A stretch of 64,000 nt of DNA from an uncultured Pseudomonadales bacterium (GCA_951813295.1 CATOTI010000003.1:1-64000); one strand, 5' to 3'. Shown: positions 1 through 11,126, counted from the first letter of the stretch. The notes: a model not told the origin generated them from the sequence alone. Numbers and translations are program-made.

Positions 1-248
1 ATTCAGCGCGGACTATGAGCAGGCGGAGCAGTCATTTTCCAGGGGTATGGGGAAGGAGGAATTCGATTCGAAAATGTCACGGACCAACGCCGCTTTGAAG
101 AAAAATCTCCCGCCGCAGCTATTTGAGCCCTACAGAATAGCAAGTTCAGGTAAACGACCGGAAACCCGTTACGGGTTAAGCCTGCCTCCTGAAGCGATAC
201 GCTACGCTTCGGTTGAAGCGGATGCTTCGGATTAGAGCGATTGTAGAG
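1..248. other. Non-coding region upstream of cmr1
   Basis: I see no convincing gene here. The stretch contains a short perfect inverted repeat AACCCG-TTA-CGGGTT at about 168-182. A second stem, GAAGCG/CGCTTC at about 191-210, is followed by GGTTGAAGC, a sequence that resembles the 3' end (crRNA tag) of many CRISPR repeats. There is only one copy in the window, so it cannot be called an array. A promoter for the cmr operon is expected here, but no clear -35/-10 pair stands out. Confidence 0.4.
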
Positions 249-1238
249 ATGATGAAGACACTGCAATACCGGGTCACTTTCACTACGCCGGCTTTTCTCG
301 GCAATGCTGAGCAGAGCGGCCAATGGCGCACGCCACCTTTCAAAGCGTTGCTGCGCCACTGGTGGCGCGTGGCGGTGGCGGAAAGCCATGCCCATGAATG
401 GAAAAAAATCAGGGAAGCGGAAGGTCAACTGTTCGGCAATGCCTGGTTGGACAGTGGCACCACGAAAAGCCTGGTCAGGATGCGGCTGAGCGACTGGCGC
501 GAAGGCTCGAATGGATGGCATAAACTGCCAGGAATTGGATCCAAGAACCCAGTGGCTGCTGACCTGTATCTGGGTTATGGGCCTGTACAATATGATCGAA
601 GAATAGGAACGCGCTTAGCGCATGGGTCGGCGATTCAAGCTGAAGGTTCGGCAACCGTACGTCTTGCCGTGCCGGAAGAACATGAAGATGACATCGCCAA
701 CACGCTGGCACTGATCGACCAATTTGGCACCATCGGCGGGCGCAGCCGCAATGGCTGGGGGTCGGTATCGCTCGAACCTCAAGACGGAACGCCGGAACTG
801 GCGGTTGATGCCGGGAAATTCACCGCCAGGCTGGAACGCGCGTTACAGAGAGACTGGCCCCATGCCATAGGATGTGATGACAGGGGCGGCTTGCTGATGT
901 GGCAGTCGGAAGCGGTTGCCAACTGGCAGAAGGCAATGACCCAACTGGCGCAACTGCGCAAGAATCTAAACAGCACATTCAAAACAAATCGACATTGGCT
1001 GAACTATCCCGTCACGAAACATGATCCCAAGAATTGGGGCAACAAGCGCCTGCCGAGCAGCCTGCGTTTCAAGGTGGTTCCAGCCTCCAACAGTAAAGTG
1101 AAGGCCCTTGTGTTTCATTTACCCTGCCTGCCGCCGCTGGATTTTTCCCCGAACAGAACCGAGCTTGTGACGATGTGGAAACGTGTCCATGAATTTCTGG
1201 ACGACGACCAACACGATATCCAGCGGAAACCAGCATGA
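249..1238 (+). CDS. cmr1: Cmr1, type III-B RAMP protein
   Basis: Cmr1 caps the 3' end of the crRNA in the type III-B (Cmr) effector complex, which binds and cuts target RNA in the cytoplasm. The N-terminus starts directly with the ferredoxin-like RAMP strand (YRVTFTTPAFLGNAEQ), followed by the PPFKALLRHWWR segment and the glycine-rich IGGRSRNGWGSV loop near residue 165, both typical of Cmr1. The frame is open from 213, but the family begins at MKTLQYRV, so I place the start at the ATG at 249 or the next ATG at 252; a weak GTAGAG sits just upstream. The stop overlaps the start of cas10 by 4 nt (ATGA), indicating one operon. Length (about 330 aa) is a little short for Cmr1 but all landmarks are present. 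Confidence 0.9.
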   Translation: MMKTLQYRVTFTTPAFLGNAEQSGQWRTPPFKALLRHWWRVAVAESHAHEWKKIREAEGQLFGNAWLDSGTTKSLVRMRLSDWREGSNGWHKLPGIGSKNPVAADLYLGYGPVQYDRRIGTRLAHGSAIQAEGSATVRLAVPEEHEDDIANTLALIDQFGTIGGRSRNGWGSVSLEPQDGTPELAVDAGKFTARLERALQRDWPHAIGCDDRGGLLMWQSEAVANWQKAMTQLAQLRKNLNSTFKTNRHWLNYPVTKHDPKNWGNKRLPSSLRFKVVPASNSKVKALVFHLPCLPPLDFSPNRTELVTMWKRVHEFLDDDQHDIQRKPA

Positions 1239-4200
1239 GCACCCCAGACACCTTCTGGCAGACCAAGCTGCACGCCCGCTTGCACGACCCGGCGGAAAAA
1301 GCCCTGGTGCTCTTGCGCGACCCGGCAGGCCATGAGGGCGGCACCTGCAAGGCGCTGCACCGCGACCTCGGCTTTCACAATCTACCGGTTGGCGACTGGC
1401 TTGATCCGGACAATACCGATGTGCTGGCCGGCGTGCTGTTCAAGAATGGTATTCCCATCACCCTGTACAAGGATGTCAAACGCGCTGATTGGTGGGCCGC
1501 GGCAGCGGATCGTCCCCAATGGCCTATGGAAGAAATCACGGTCGAAACAAAAACAGGCGCAACAAAAACCTTCAAGATCGCACCCGGCTGTCAGGTGCGC
1601 TGGACTCAATCGCCCATCCTGATTCACCCCTTGACCGGTGAGAGACTTGACCTGAAACGGCTGGCGGAAACAGACATTACGGACATCAAGCAACGCAGCT
1701 TCGAGCATTTTTCCAGCCTTGTCATCAAGGATGGAATCAGCGACAAGCCCGATTGGCAAAAAACCCTGCTGGCCTGCTGGCGCTTCGGCCCGAAACTCAG
1801 CGAGGAAGATGACGACGGCAAGCTGGGTTTTCTGTGGCCGTTGTTACCGGCGGATACCCGCGTGCCGGACCATTCCATCTGGGATCATCTGGACCTGACC
1901 AGCGCTTTCGCCGGTACCTTCGCGGCGGATGGCAAGAGCGAAGCCGCGCTGCTGGCGCTGTCGCTGGGGCCGGTGCAGCCTTTTATTGCTGCGGCCCGCT
2001 CTACCGCCGACCTGTGGGCCGGTTCGCATCTGCTGGCGCGGCTGTCATGGGAGGCCATGAAAGTCGTCTGCGAACGCCTGGGTCCGGACGCCATTCTGTT
2101 CCCGCGCTTGCGTGGCATTCCCCAGGTGGATGTCTGGCTGCGGGATGAAATGGGGCTCCCGGCCGAGTGGTTTAGCGATTGCGACTGGGCGAAGTCGGCA
2201 ACAGATGCCAATCCCTTGTTCGCTGGCGCCCTGCCCAATCGCTTTGTGGCCGTCGTGCCTGCCGATCAGGCGAAGGGGCTTGCGCAAGACATCGAGCAAC
2301 AGGTTCGGTGCTGGCTGCAAAGCATCGGCGAGCAAACCGTGAACTGTTTGCTGGAAGAGATCGGCGCGACGGGCGGCGACGAAAAATACTGCCACACACA
2401 AATGCGTGACCAACTCGACGGCTTCCCGGAAGTCCACTGGGCCGCGGTGCCTTTCTCTTTGATCAAACCCCGCAACGAAGACCAGCAGACCGACCTGGAT
2501 GTGTCTCGGTTACAAGAAGCCATGGCACCGTTCTTCGACGCAAACGAAGGCGGGGTCGGCGGCTTCCTGGCATCCGATGCGTGGAAGGTGCTGGTGGAAC
2601 GGTGGGACGACAACACCACCTTCTGGCGTCCGAATCCCGGAGTGCTTTATCCGGCGGTCTACGATCTGGCCGAGCGTGCCCTGTCCGCCGCCAAGGCGGT
2701 GCGACCCTTCGACCAACTGACGCAAAAAGGCTGGCGTGATTCCCTTACAGGGGAGAGCGAATGGCTGACGCTGGACCGGGCAGACCTTGATAAGCCGCAA
2801 GGCCAGCGCGACGACACGCTGTGGCAAAGGCTGCATGACAAAAAACCTTCCTGGGCCAAAAAGGGGGAATATCTCGGCGGGTTATCGGCGGTGAAACGCC
2901 TCTGGCCAACCCTGTTTGCGGAAGAGGTTGGGCGGGCGACAGAAGCCCGGGTCAATCGCTTTGTCGTCTCCACCCACACGATGGCGCTGGCGGCGCAACT
3001 TGAAAGCTGGCTGAAAAACAATAGCGAGCGTTCCGACGAGGCGCAGAAGCTACTGGACAGATACGACCCAGACCCAATGGCGCTACCCCGAAAGCTCATG
3101 GCGGATTACCGGAGCCACCCATCAATAGATCAGGCGAAGAAGCTGGCTGGCCTGTTGGACAAGGCGGATGACCTGGAGGATGAGCAAGAAGCGGATGAAC
3201 TTCGCAAAGAGGTCAAACAGATTCTTGGCCTGGGCGCACAGGACCAACTGGAAGCCTACTACGCCCTGCTGTTGCTGGACGGCGACAATATGGGGCACAT
3301 TCTGTCGGGCGATGAGAAGTTTGCAATCTCCTATGAAAAGAGTTTCCACCCGCAACTCCGGGAATTCGTGAAGAAAAAAGCGCGAGACAACGCGAAAATC
3401 GGGGAATACGCAGCGTCGCCCCGTGCACTCTCGCCCAACCGCCACCTGGCGATATCCGCCGCGCTGAACGACTTCGCCCTGCATGTTGTACCGCATATCG
3501 TGGAACGGGAGCACCTTGGCCGTTTGATCTATGCAGGTGGCGACGATGTATTCGCCATGTTGCCGGTGCAAGACCTGCTGCCGGCCATGCAGCGCTTGCG
3601 CAACGCTTGGAGTGGTGACGACGCGGACTATCAGAACAAAGACTGGGGCGATATGCAGCGGGCAAGGCAGGCGGGGAAGCTGGTCTGTAAGAAAGGCTTT
3701 GCCTTGTTGCGCAATCAACTGTTCAGAATGATGGGCGGAGCCACCGCCAGTTGCGGCGCGGTGATCGCCCATCACAAGGCACCTTTGGCAGCGGTTCGCC
3801 GGGAAATGAAAGACGCCGAACAACGCGCCAAGTGCCAAGGCGGGCGGAACGCCTTCGGTATCACCATCGTCAAGCGCGCTGGCGGCGCGCTAAAGCTGAC
3901 TGGCAAGTGGGGGGAGTTGCAGTTGCTGCAAGATGTGCGGGAGTTTCTCGCTAGGCCTTCCGTATCCCGCCGCGCCGCCTATCACTGCCTGCTGTGGCTC
4001 AAGGACCTGCCGCACGATGCACCGCAGGACATGCTCGGTAGCCTGCTGGATGACCAGCTCCAGCGGCAGGCAGGCACTGGCGAGGACAAGGAATTCTGCC
4101 GTGAACAATTGCTCGCGAGTCGGTTGGCGACGCTCGCGATTAAGCAGGAAGACCGCCTGGACTATCTCGAAAACTTTCTCGGTGTGGCTGAATTTCTCGC

Positions 4201-4273
4201 GCGGGAAGTGCGCCTCGATAAACCGGAGCCAACGGCATCAGATCAGGAGAAGGTGAATGCACCCGCTGATTGA
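1235..4273 (+). CDS. cas10: Cas10/Cmr2, type III-B large subunit
   Basis: Large subunit of the Cmr complex. When target RNA binds, Cas10 can make cyclic oligoadenylate (cOA) with its palm domain and cut ssDNA with its HD domain. An N-terminal His-Asp at residues 17-18 (LHDPAEKALVLL) fits the permuted HD domain of Cmr2. The first palm motif LLLDGDNMG lies around residue 675, and the cyclase signature GGDD is intact at residues 768-771. At 1012 aa it is full length. The intact GGDD predicts that this system signals through cOA, which fits the CARF nuclease and Csx16 genes downstream. The start ATG overlaps the cmr1 stop by 4 nt, and the last codons overlap mntA by 17 nt. Confidence 0.95.
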   Translation: MSTPDTFWQTKLHARLHDPAEKALVLLRDPAGHEGGTCKALHRDLGFHNLPVGDWLDPDNTDVLAGVLFKNGIPITLYKDVKRADWWAAAADRPQWPMEEITVETKTGATKTFKIAPGCQVRWTQSPILIHPLTGERLDLKRLAETDITDIKQRSFEHFSSLVIKDGISDKPDWQKTLLACWRFGPKLSEEDDDGKLGFLWPLLPADTRVPDHSIWDHLDLTSAFAGTFAADGKSEAALLALSLGPVQPFIAAARSTADLWAGSHLLARLSWEAMKVVCERLGPDAILFPRLRGIPQVDVWLRDEMGLPAEWFSDCDWAKSATDANPLFAGALPNRFVAVVPADQAKGLAQDIEQQVRCWLQSIGEQTVNCLLEEIGATGGDEKYCHTQMRDQLDGFPEVHWAAVPFSLIKPRNEDQQTDLDVSRLQEAMAPFFDANEGGVGGFLASDAWKVLVERWDDNTTFWRPNPGVLYPAVYDLAERALSAAKAVRPFDQLTQKGWRDSLTGESEWLTLDRADLDKPQGQRDDTLWQRLHDKKPSWAKKGEYLGGLSAVKRLWPTLFAEEVGRATEARVNRFVVSTHTMALAAQLESWLKNNSERSDEAQKLLDRYDPDPMALPRKLMADYRSHPSIDQAKKLAGLLDKADDLEDEQEADELRKEVKQILGLGAQDQLEAYYALLLLDGDNMGHILSGDEKFAISYEKSFHPQLREFVKKKARDNAKIGEYAASPRALSPNRHLAISAALNDFALHVVPHIVEREHLGRLIYAGGDDVFAMLPVQDLLPAMQRLRNAWSGDDADYQNKDWGDMQRARQAGKLVCKKGFALLRNQLFRMMGGATASCGAVIAHHKAPLAAVRREMKDAEQRAKCQGGRNAFGITIVKRAGGALKLTGKWGELQLLQDVREFLARPSVSRRAAYHCLLWLKDLPHDAPQDMLGSLLDDQLQRQAGTGEDKEFCREQLLASRLATLAIKQEDRLDYLENFLGVAEFLAREVRLDKPEPTASDQEKVNAPAD

Positions 4274-4541
4274 GCAGCATCGTGATCAAATCCTGACCCT
4301 GGCGCGACGGCGTGGTATTGAAAATGTGCGCATATTCGGCTCTATGGCGAGGGACGACGCGGACGAAAGCAGTGATGCGGACCTGTTGGTGTCCATTCCC
4401 CGCGACAAGAGCGCCCTTGAGTTGGGCGGGCTATTGGTGGAGATCCAGAGTCTGCTCCATCGCCGTGTGGATGTGGTGAGCGATCGGGGCCTGCATCCCG
4501 CATTGCGGGATCGCGTTCTGGCCGAGGCTGTGACCTTATGA
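4257..4541 (+). CDS. mntA: MntA-like minimal nucleotidyltransferase antitoxin
   Basis: A 94-aa minimal nucleotidyltransferase with the canonical GSx10DxD motif (G28 S29 ... D40 x D42, GSMAR...SDADL). In the characterised MntA/HepT pair this enzyme AMPylates a tyrosine of the HEPN toxin and thereby neutralises it. The gene starts inside the end of cas10 (17-nt overlap) and its TGA overlaps the hepT ATG, so it appears translationally coupled on both sides. Such a pair is usually free-standing; its placement within the cmr operon, between cmr2 and cmr3, is the odd feature. The family assignment is strong from the motif. A function specific to the CRISPR system is inference. Confidence 0.85.
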   Translation: MHPLIEQHRDQILTLARRRGIENVRIFGSMARDDADESSDADLLVSIPRDKSALELGGLLVEIQSLLHRRVDVVSDRGLHPALRDRVLAEAVTL

Positions 4542-4896
4542 AGCCCACGCGACAATCCGAACGGGTTCTGCTTGACCATGTACGCGAATGCATTGAACGC
4601 ATCCGTGAATACACGGGTGGAGCGCAGGATACTTTCCTGCAGACGCCCATGGTCCAGGATGCGGTGCTCCGAAACCTGCAAACGCTGGCCGAGTCCAGCC
4701 AACGACTAAGCGCAACAACCAAGGCAACGGAACCGGGAATTCCCTGGGCGGACCTGGCCGGTTTTCGAAACGTGCTGGCGCATGGGTATCTCGGGATTGA
4801 TCTTGAGGTCGTATGGAATGTGGTTGAGCGTGATCTGGCTGATTTGTTGGCGGCCGTTGAGCGCATGCACCGATTTATCGAAGGAGACGGTGCCTG

Positions 4897-4897
<1 letters not shown>
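4538..4897 (+). CDS. hepT: HepT-like HEPN ribonuclease toxin
   Basis: A 119-aa HEPN protein with an intact RX4HXY motif, R77-N-V-L-A-H82-G-Y84. In known HepT toxins R and H form the RNase site and the tyrosine is the residue AMPylated by MntA, so this pair looks complete and active. The start overlaps the mntA stop (ATGA) and the TGA stop overlaps the ATG of cmr3 by one base, giving unbroken coupling from cas10 through cmr3. I infer that toxin, antitoxin and CRISPR complex are co-expressed. Whether the pair is an accessory effector or an addiction guard for the operon cannot be told from sequence. Confidence 0.85.
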
Positions 4898-7001
<2,104 letters not shown>

Positions 7002-7002
7002 T

Positions 7003-7431
7003 ATGCCGAAAACAACCCCGACGCCAACCCTGGAACAGCAACGCGCCAGACATGCCTGGGACAAGAGCAAGAGCTGCTCAAAGGAATACACGAACCTGGC
7101 CAAGGGCCTGCCCGCGCTGATCATAAACAGCGGGCTGATGCAGGTAATGGCTTTTCTGGAGCAGAAAAAAGGCGGCGAGCACGAACAACTGGCAGGACAT
7201 CTGCGCGGTTGGCTACATCAGCGCAAGGGTGTGCCCGAGGATTTCGAGGGTTGCATGGAGCACCTGCTGCAAACCGAGCCACGCGAGTTTCAAGAGATCA
7301 CCACCGAAGCGATGGCCTGGCTACGCTGGATGCGGCAGATCGCTGCGGCGCAGCATGGCGGTGATGATCCAGCCCAATCCCGCTCGGATGGACCTGTTGA
7401 AGGGCCGGATGCCCGGCGGGGAGGCCAGTGA
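7003..7431 (+). CDS. cmr5: Cmr5, small helical subunit
   Basis: A 142-aa mostly alpha-helical protein in the position of Cmr5, the small subunit that forms the second filament over the Cmr4 backbone. The segment EYTNLAKGLPALIINSGLMQVMAFL matches the Cmr5 helix that carries the family signature (LP.ll...GL.q.laF). It starts one base after the cmr4 stop. The acidic/serine-rich last 25 residues overlap no domain. The assignment rests on the signature plus gene order. Confidence 0.9.
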   Translation: MPKTTPTPTLEQQRARHAWDKSKSCSKEYTNLAKGLPALIINSGLMQVMAFLEQKKGGEHEQLAGHLRGWLHQRKGVPEDFEGCMEHLLQTEPREFQEITTEAMAWLRWMRQIAAAQHGGDDPAQSRSDGPVEGPDARRGGQ

Positions 7432-7432
7432 G

Positions 7433-8602
7433 ATGCCTGTAGCTGCCGTTCCGAAATATTTGGGAGACAGTTTCAAAGACGCTTCGCCTGCCTCGCGATT
7501 CGGCATGTTCTTAAAGTTATGGCAGAAGGTCGATTGGTCCAAAGAGACCGATAGCGTATCTGCGTCAAAAGAAGCAGCAGCTATCAACCCCGCTGATCGT
7601 AAAATGTTGGACGCCTTCGGCAAGCGCCAGAAGGCGGTGTTTGCGAACCTATCGGAGGAGTCGCAGCTTCAACTGATTGCCAGGTCAGACTCGCCCTTCG
7701 CCACCGGCCTGGGTAACGAACACCCGCTGGAAAATGGTTTCTCCTTCCTCAACCCCTACGGCCTGCCGTATCTGCCGGGCAGCGGTGTCAAGGGCGTGGT
7801 GCGACGGGCGGCGGAAGAACTGGCCGGAATCGCGCCGAGTGTGACCTGGGCGGCTCAGTCCGAAGATGGCGTATGGACGCAGGAAGCCATTAATACCTTG
7901 TTCGGACCAGATTCCTCTGATGCGGGGCATGGTGCCCTGTCTTTCTGGGATGTCCTGCCGGAAATATCCGGAGGCAGGCTCGCGATCGAGGTCATGACCC
8001 CGCACTATTCTCACTATTACCAAGGCAGTGCCTCGCCCCATGACTCGGGCCAACCCATCCCCATCAATTTTATGACCGTGCCGCCAGGGTCGAATTTCAC
8101 CTTCCATGTGGTTTGCGACCGCAAGCGCCTGACAACTGATCTGGCTGAAAATGATCGTTGGAAAACCCTGTTGGAATCCGCCTTTGAACACGCTTTCGAA
8201 TGGTGTGGTTTCGGTGCCAAGACCGCCGTGGGGTATGGGGCGATGCAACGAGATACGGGGCAGGAGGCCGAGATAAAGCGTCGGCACCAGGAACGCCAGC
8301 AACGCGAAATGCAAGAGAGGCAGCGGGCCGAACGCCTGGCGGCGATGTCCCCGATAGAACGGGAGATCCAGGAAGTGCTTGAGGCGCGGACGGACAAGAA
8401 CATGACGGAAATCGCTGCAATCATCCAGGCGGTGAAAGATGAGCTGTGGCGAGGTCAGGACAAAATCACCGTTGCGGAGGAACTCAAAGCCCGGATGCAA
8501 AAAGCAAAACAATGGCGTGAGACAAGTGCAAAGAAAAGGCCTGCCAAAGACAAGGACCATCAGAACACCCTGCGTGTCATGGCTTGGCTGACCGGCCAAT
8601 GA
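7433..8602 (+). CDS. cmr6: Cmr6, type III-B RAMP protein
   Basis: Cmr6 sits between Cmr4 and Cmr1 at the 3' end of the crRNA. The open frame reaches back to 7229 inside cmr5, but the family starts near MPVAAVPKYLG, so I take the ATG at 7433, one base after the cmr5 stop. RAMP landmarks are ARSDSPFATGLGNEHPLENGFSF, the YLPGSGVKGVVRRAAE segment and the FGAKTAVGYGAM glycine loop. The last ~100 residues are a charged coiled-coil-like tail rich in R/E/Q/K, longer than in the minimal Cmr6. The stop overlaps the cas6 start (ATGA). Confidence 0.92.
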   Translation: MPVAAVPKYLGDSFKDASPASRFGMFLKLWQKVDWSKETDSVSASKEAAAINPADRKMLDAFGKRQKAVFANLSEESQLQLIARSDSPFATGLGNEHPLENGFSFLNPYGLPYLPGSGVKGVVRRAAEELAGIAPSVTWAAQSEDGVWTQEAINTLFGPDSSDAGHGALSFWDVLPEISGGRLAIEVMTPHYSHYYQGSASPHDSGQPIPINFMTVPPGSNFTFHVVCDRKRLTTDLAENDRWKTLLESAFEHAFEWCGFGAKTAVGYGAMQRDTGQEAEIKRRHQERQQREMQERQRAERLAAMSPIEREIQEVLEARTDKNMTEIAAIIQAVKDELWRGQDKITVAEELKARMQKAKQWRETSAKKRPAKDKDHQNTLRVMAWLTGQ

Positions 8603-9525
8603 ACTCTTACCCCATCGTTCGCTACCGCTTCGAGTGCACCGTGCAGCAACCGCTGTCGCTGCCGCCTTACAGTGGCTCCATACTCAGGGGTGCCTTCGGC
8701 GCGGCCCTGCGGCGCATGGCCTGCGTCACAGGACGCACGGTGTGCGATGGCTGCCCGGTTCAGAGTGGCTGTTCCTATACGGCTGTTTTCGAGCCTGTGA
8801 CCAGCGGTCCTGACCACCGTCAGCGCGCAGCGATGCTGCCCTATGTGATCGAACCGCCACCCCCGGGCGACGCCATGTTGACTCCGGAAGATCAACTGGG
8901 GTTCCACATGGTGCTGTTCGGCAAAGCGCTGGCGCAACTGCCGCTGATCATCCTTGCCTGGCAGCAGGCCCTAGCTTGCGGGCTCGGTCGGAGCAAGGTG
9001 AAGGCGAGGTTATGCCGCGTCAGCCGCTGCGATGGCGAGCGGCACGAGAGCATCTGGCATGAGCACATGCCGGAAATCCCAACACACGAACAGCGTACCC
9101 GGGTGACTGCACCAACAGACGCCACCAGTATCCAACTGCGCATGGAAACCCCGCTGCGATTGCAACGCCAGGGCAAGGTGCTGGGGACAGCCAGACTGAC
9201 GCCGGCGGATTTGATGGTCAGTTGCCTGCGCCGCATTCGCCTGTTTCAGGATACTGCTGGCCTGCCGTCGGATACCGGGGACATCAGGGAACTCACCGAA
9301 CAGGCGAAAACGCTGGGGAGCGAACACAAGCTGCGCCTGCTCCACTGGTCTCGCTATTCCTCCCGGCAGCAGCAGAAAATGCACCTGCCCGGGCTGGTCG
9401 GTGACTGGCGCATCACCGGCGAGTTGCGATCTTTCCTGCCGTCCCTGTACCTGTGTGAGTTGCTGCATGTCGGCAAAAACACCGGATTCGGGCTTGGGAA
9501 GTTCACAATTCACAACGTGACATGA
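8599..9525 (+). CDS. cas6: Cas6-family pre-crRNA endoribonuclease
   Basis: Cas6 cuts the CRISPR transcript within each repeat to release crRNAs. This 308-aa protein matches the Cas6 group with N-terminal LPPYSGSILRGAFGAALRRMAC, then cysteines in a TVCDGCPVQSGC pattern, and ends with the glycine-rich VGKNTGFGLGKF loop that binds the repeat. The ATG at 8599 overlaps the cmr6 stop and is preferred over the in-frame ATG at 8584, which lies inside cmr6. Catalytic residues vary in this family and I do not assign one. An array processed by it is not seen next to the operon. Confidence 0.87.
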   Translation: MNSYPIVRYRFECTVQQPLSLPPYSGSILRGAFGAALRRMACVTGRTVCDGCPVQSGCSYTAVFEPVTSGPDHRQRAAMLPYVIEPPPPGDAMLTPEDQLGFHMVLFGKALAQLPLIILAWQQALACGLGRSKVKARLCRVSRCDGERHESIWHEHMPEIPTHEQRTRVTAPTDATSIQLRMETPLRLQRQGKVLGTARLTPADLMVSCLRRIRLFQDTAGLPSDTGDIRELTEQAKTLGSEHKLRLLHWSRYSSRQQQKMHLPGLVGDWRITGELRSFLPSLYLCELLHVGKNTGFGLGKFTIHNVT

Positions 9526-9565
9526 ACAGCCCCGCTCTGCCACCCACGTAAGGGATGAAAATCTG

Positions 9566-10252
9566 ATGGCAAAACTCAAAGCGCATATCGGCTTCGTTTC
9601 TGATCAACCCTTGCCGAACATTTTGCCGATGCTGCATGAGGGCATGAAACCGGAAAAGGTCTATCTGCTGTGCAGCGATCAGCAACGAGACAAAGGCAAT
9701 GGCAAAGCCCAGCGCGACGTGATTCAACAAATGGGTGTTGCCGTGGAACTTGTGCGGGTCGCGGATGCCTTCTGTTTGCAAGGTATTGAAGATGCCGTAG
9801 ACGGGCTAATCAACAAACACAGTCCCCACGAAGTCGTATTCAACGCCACCGGCGGCACCAAGCCGATGAGTATTGCCGCGTTCGAACAATGTTCGTGTCG
9901 CGGCGTTGGTGTGTTCTACGTGCAAACGCCCGAAATTGTCTGGCTGAACCCAACTGGCAATGAAAATAGCGAAAAGATCGTGATTGCCGGGTCGCTTCCG
10001 CTCCGGCACTTTTTGCAGGCCCATGGCATTGATCTGATCAAAGACGAAAAGTCCGATATACCCAAATATCTCCGTGACCTGGCCGGCTCTTGGGCTAATA
10101 GGGCGGAAAAATACGCCAACGCATACAGTACGCTCAACTATTACGCAGGAGAAGCGGAAGGAAAGCTGGAGCTGACTATAGACATACGCGAAGACAATAG
10201 GCCGAAACATCTAACGGATCTGTTAAGCGAACTTGAGAACGATAAGAGTTGA
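9566..10252 (+). CDS. card1: Card1/Can2-like CARF domain half (split gene)
   Basis: The N-terminal half of a cOA-activated nuclease of the Card1/Can2 (DUF1887) family. It carries the CARF signature NATGGTKPMSIAA around residues 93-105, which in relatives contacts cyclic tetra-adenylate. In known members the CARF domain continues into a PD-(D/E)XK nuclease in a single ~370-420 aa protein. Here the frame stops at 10252 and the nuclease is in the next ORF, overlapping by 4 nt (TTGA). Both halves look well conserved, so this may be a natural split with coupled translation or a single-base indel. A 40-nt gap separates it from cas6. Confidence 0.82.
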   Translation: MAKLKAHIGFVSDQPLPNILPMLHEGMKPEKVYLLCSDQQRDKGNGKAQRDVIQQMGVAVELVRVADAFCLQGIEDAVDGLINKHSPHEVVFNATGGTKPMSIAAFEQCSCRGVGVFYVQTPEIVWLNPTGNENSEKIVIAGSLPLRHFLQAHGIDLIKDEKSDIPKYLRDLAGSWANRAEKYANAYSTLNYYAGEAEGKLELTIDIREDNRPKHLTDLLSELENDKS

Positions 10253-10761
10253 TCAAGTTCATCAAGAAGGACAACCAAGATTCGGAGCAGTACAAATTCA
10301 AGGATGAATCCACGCGCCAGTTTGTCAACGGTGGTTGGCTTGAAGCACGGATATTCGATGAATTGAAGTCGCTAAGAAACGAATATCGACAAATCGCTGC
10401 GAGCGCCCGCAACGTGACCGTCCAACACCGTGCTGGCGCGACCAGAAGTGCGGTAAGAAACGAACTGGATGTGATCGCGCTGATCCATCACCAAATGTGG
10501 GTGTTCGAGTGCAAGACCGGCAGATTCCATCCCAATAGCGGGCGCTCCGACCGGCGCGGCGGAGAGGACATGGTCTATAAGCTGGCAGGCACTATGAAAA
10601 ACCTGGGTGGCCTGCGCACCCGGGGCTGTGTGGTGTCGTTCAATCCCCTGAGAGATGTAGAGAAGTCTCGTGCCGATCTACTCGACATCGCCGTGATAGA
10701 CGGTGGCAACCTTGCGAACCTGCGAAGCAAACTCGTCACCACGCTTGGGCTGGCGTCATAG
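10249..10761 (+). CDS. card1: Card1/Can2-like PD-(D/E)XK nuclease half (split gene)
   Basis: The C-terminal nuclease half of the preceding CARF protein. The active-site set is visible: E32 in NGGWLEARIFDEL, D74 in RNELDVIALI, and E87-x-K89 in WVFECKTGRF. In Card1 this domain cuts ssDNA/ssRNA, and in Can2 supercoiled DNA and RNA, when cOA4 binds the CARF half. The only plausible independent start is TTG at 10249, overlapping the upstream TGA stop. No strong Shine-Dalgarno is visible, so production as a separate chain would depend on reinitiation. I do not see a classical slippery heptamer at the junction. Confidence 0.8.
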   Translation: MIKFIKKDNQDSEQYKFKDESTRQFVNGGWLEARIFDELKSLRNEYRQIAASARNVTVQHRAGATRSAVRNELDVIALIHHQMWVFECKTGRFHPNSGRSDRRGGEDMVYKLAGTMKNLGGLRTRGCVVSFNPLRDVEKSRADLLDIAVIDGGNLANLRSKLVTTLGLAS

Positions 10762-10826
10762 CGGGCGCTCGCGACGACTGACCTGAAGCCCTGCCCCCTT
10801 ACCAACACTGAACGGGATAACACCCC

Positions 10827-11126
10827 TTGAAACGCTGGCTTGTTACCCGCCACCCGGGTGCGGGGCAGTGGTTCGCTCGGCACGACTATACTTTCGATCA
10901 CCATATCCCACACGCAGATGTGAGCCGCATGGCTCCTGGCGATGCGGTGTACGGCACGCTGCCAGTGCCCTTGGTGGCTGAGTTGTGCGAGCGCGGTATG
11001 GAATACTGGCACCTGTCTATTCCCATGAAGGCCGCAGATCGGGGAAGAGAACTGTCTGCCGATGACCTCGACAGCCTGGGAGCGACCCTGGAACGGTTTT
11101 GGTGTGTCCGGCACCCCAAGCAATAA
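10827..11126 (+). CDS. csx16: Csx16 (VVA1548 family), putative ring nuclease
   Basis: A 99-aa protein matching Csx16: it opens MKRWLVTRHPGAGQWF, has GDAVYGTLPVPLVAELCERG in the middle and RGRELSADDL near the end. Csx16 is restricted to type III CRISPR loci and has been described as a cOA-degrading (ring nuclease) family. Next to a cOA-activated nuclease it would switch the response off. The gene follows the nuclease half after 65 nt, and cas2 follows after about 110 nt. The family call is firm; the enzymatic role is from the family, not from residues I can verify here. Confidence 0.85.
   Translation: MKRWLVTRHPGAGQWFARHDYTFDHHIPHADVSRMAPGDAVYGTLPVPLVAELCERGMEYWHLSIPMKAADRGRELSADDLDSLGATLERFWCVRHPKQ

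Noticed and set aside
10240-10255. Programmed ribosomal frameshift joining the two card1 halves
   Set aside because: No slippery heptamer or clear stimulatory structure at the overlap; restart at TTG or a real indel is more likely.
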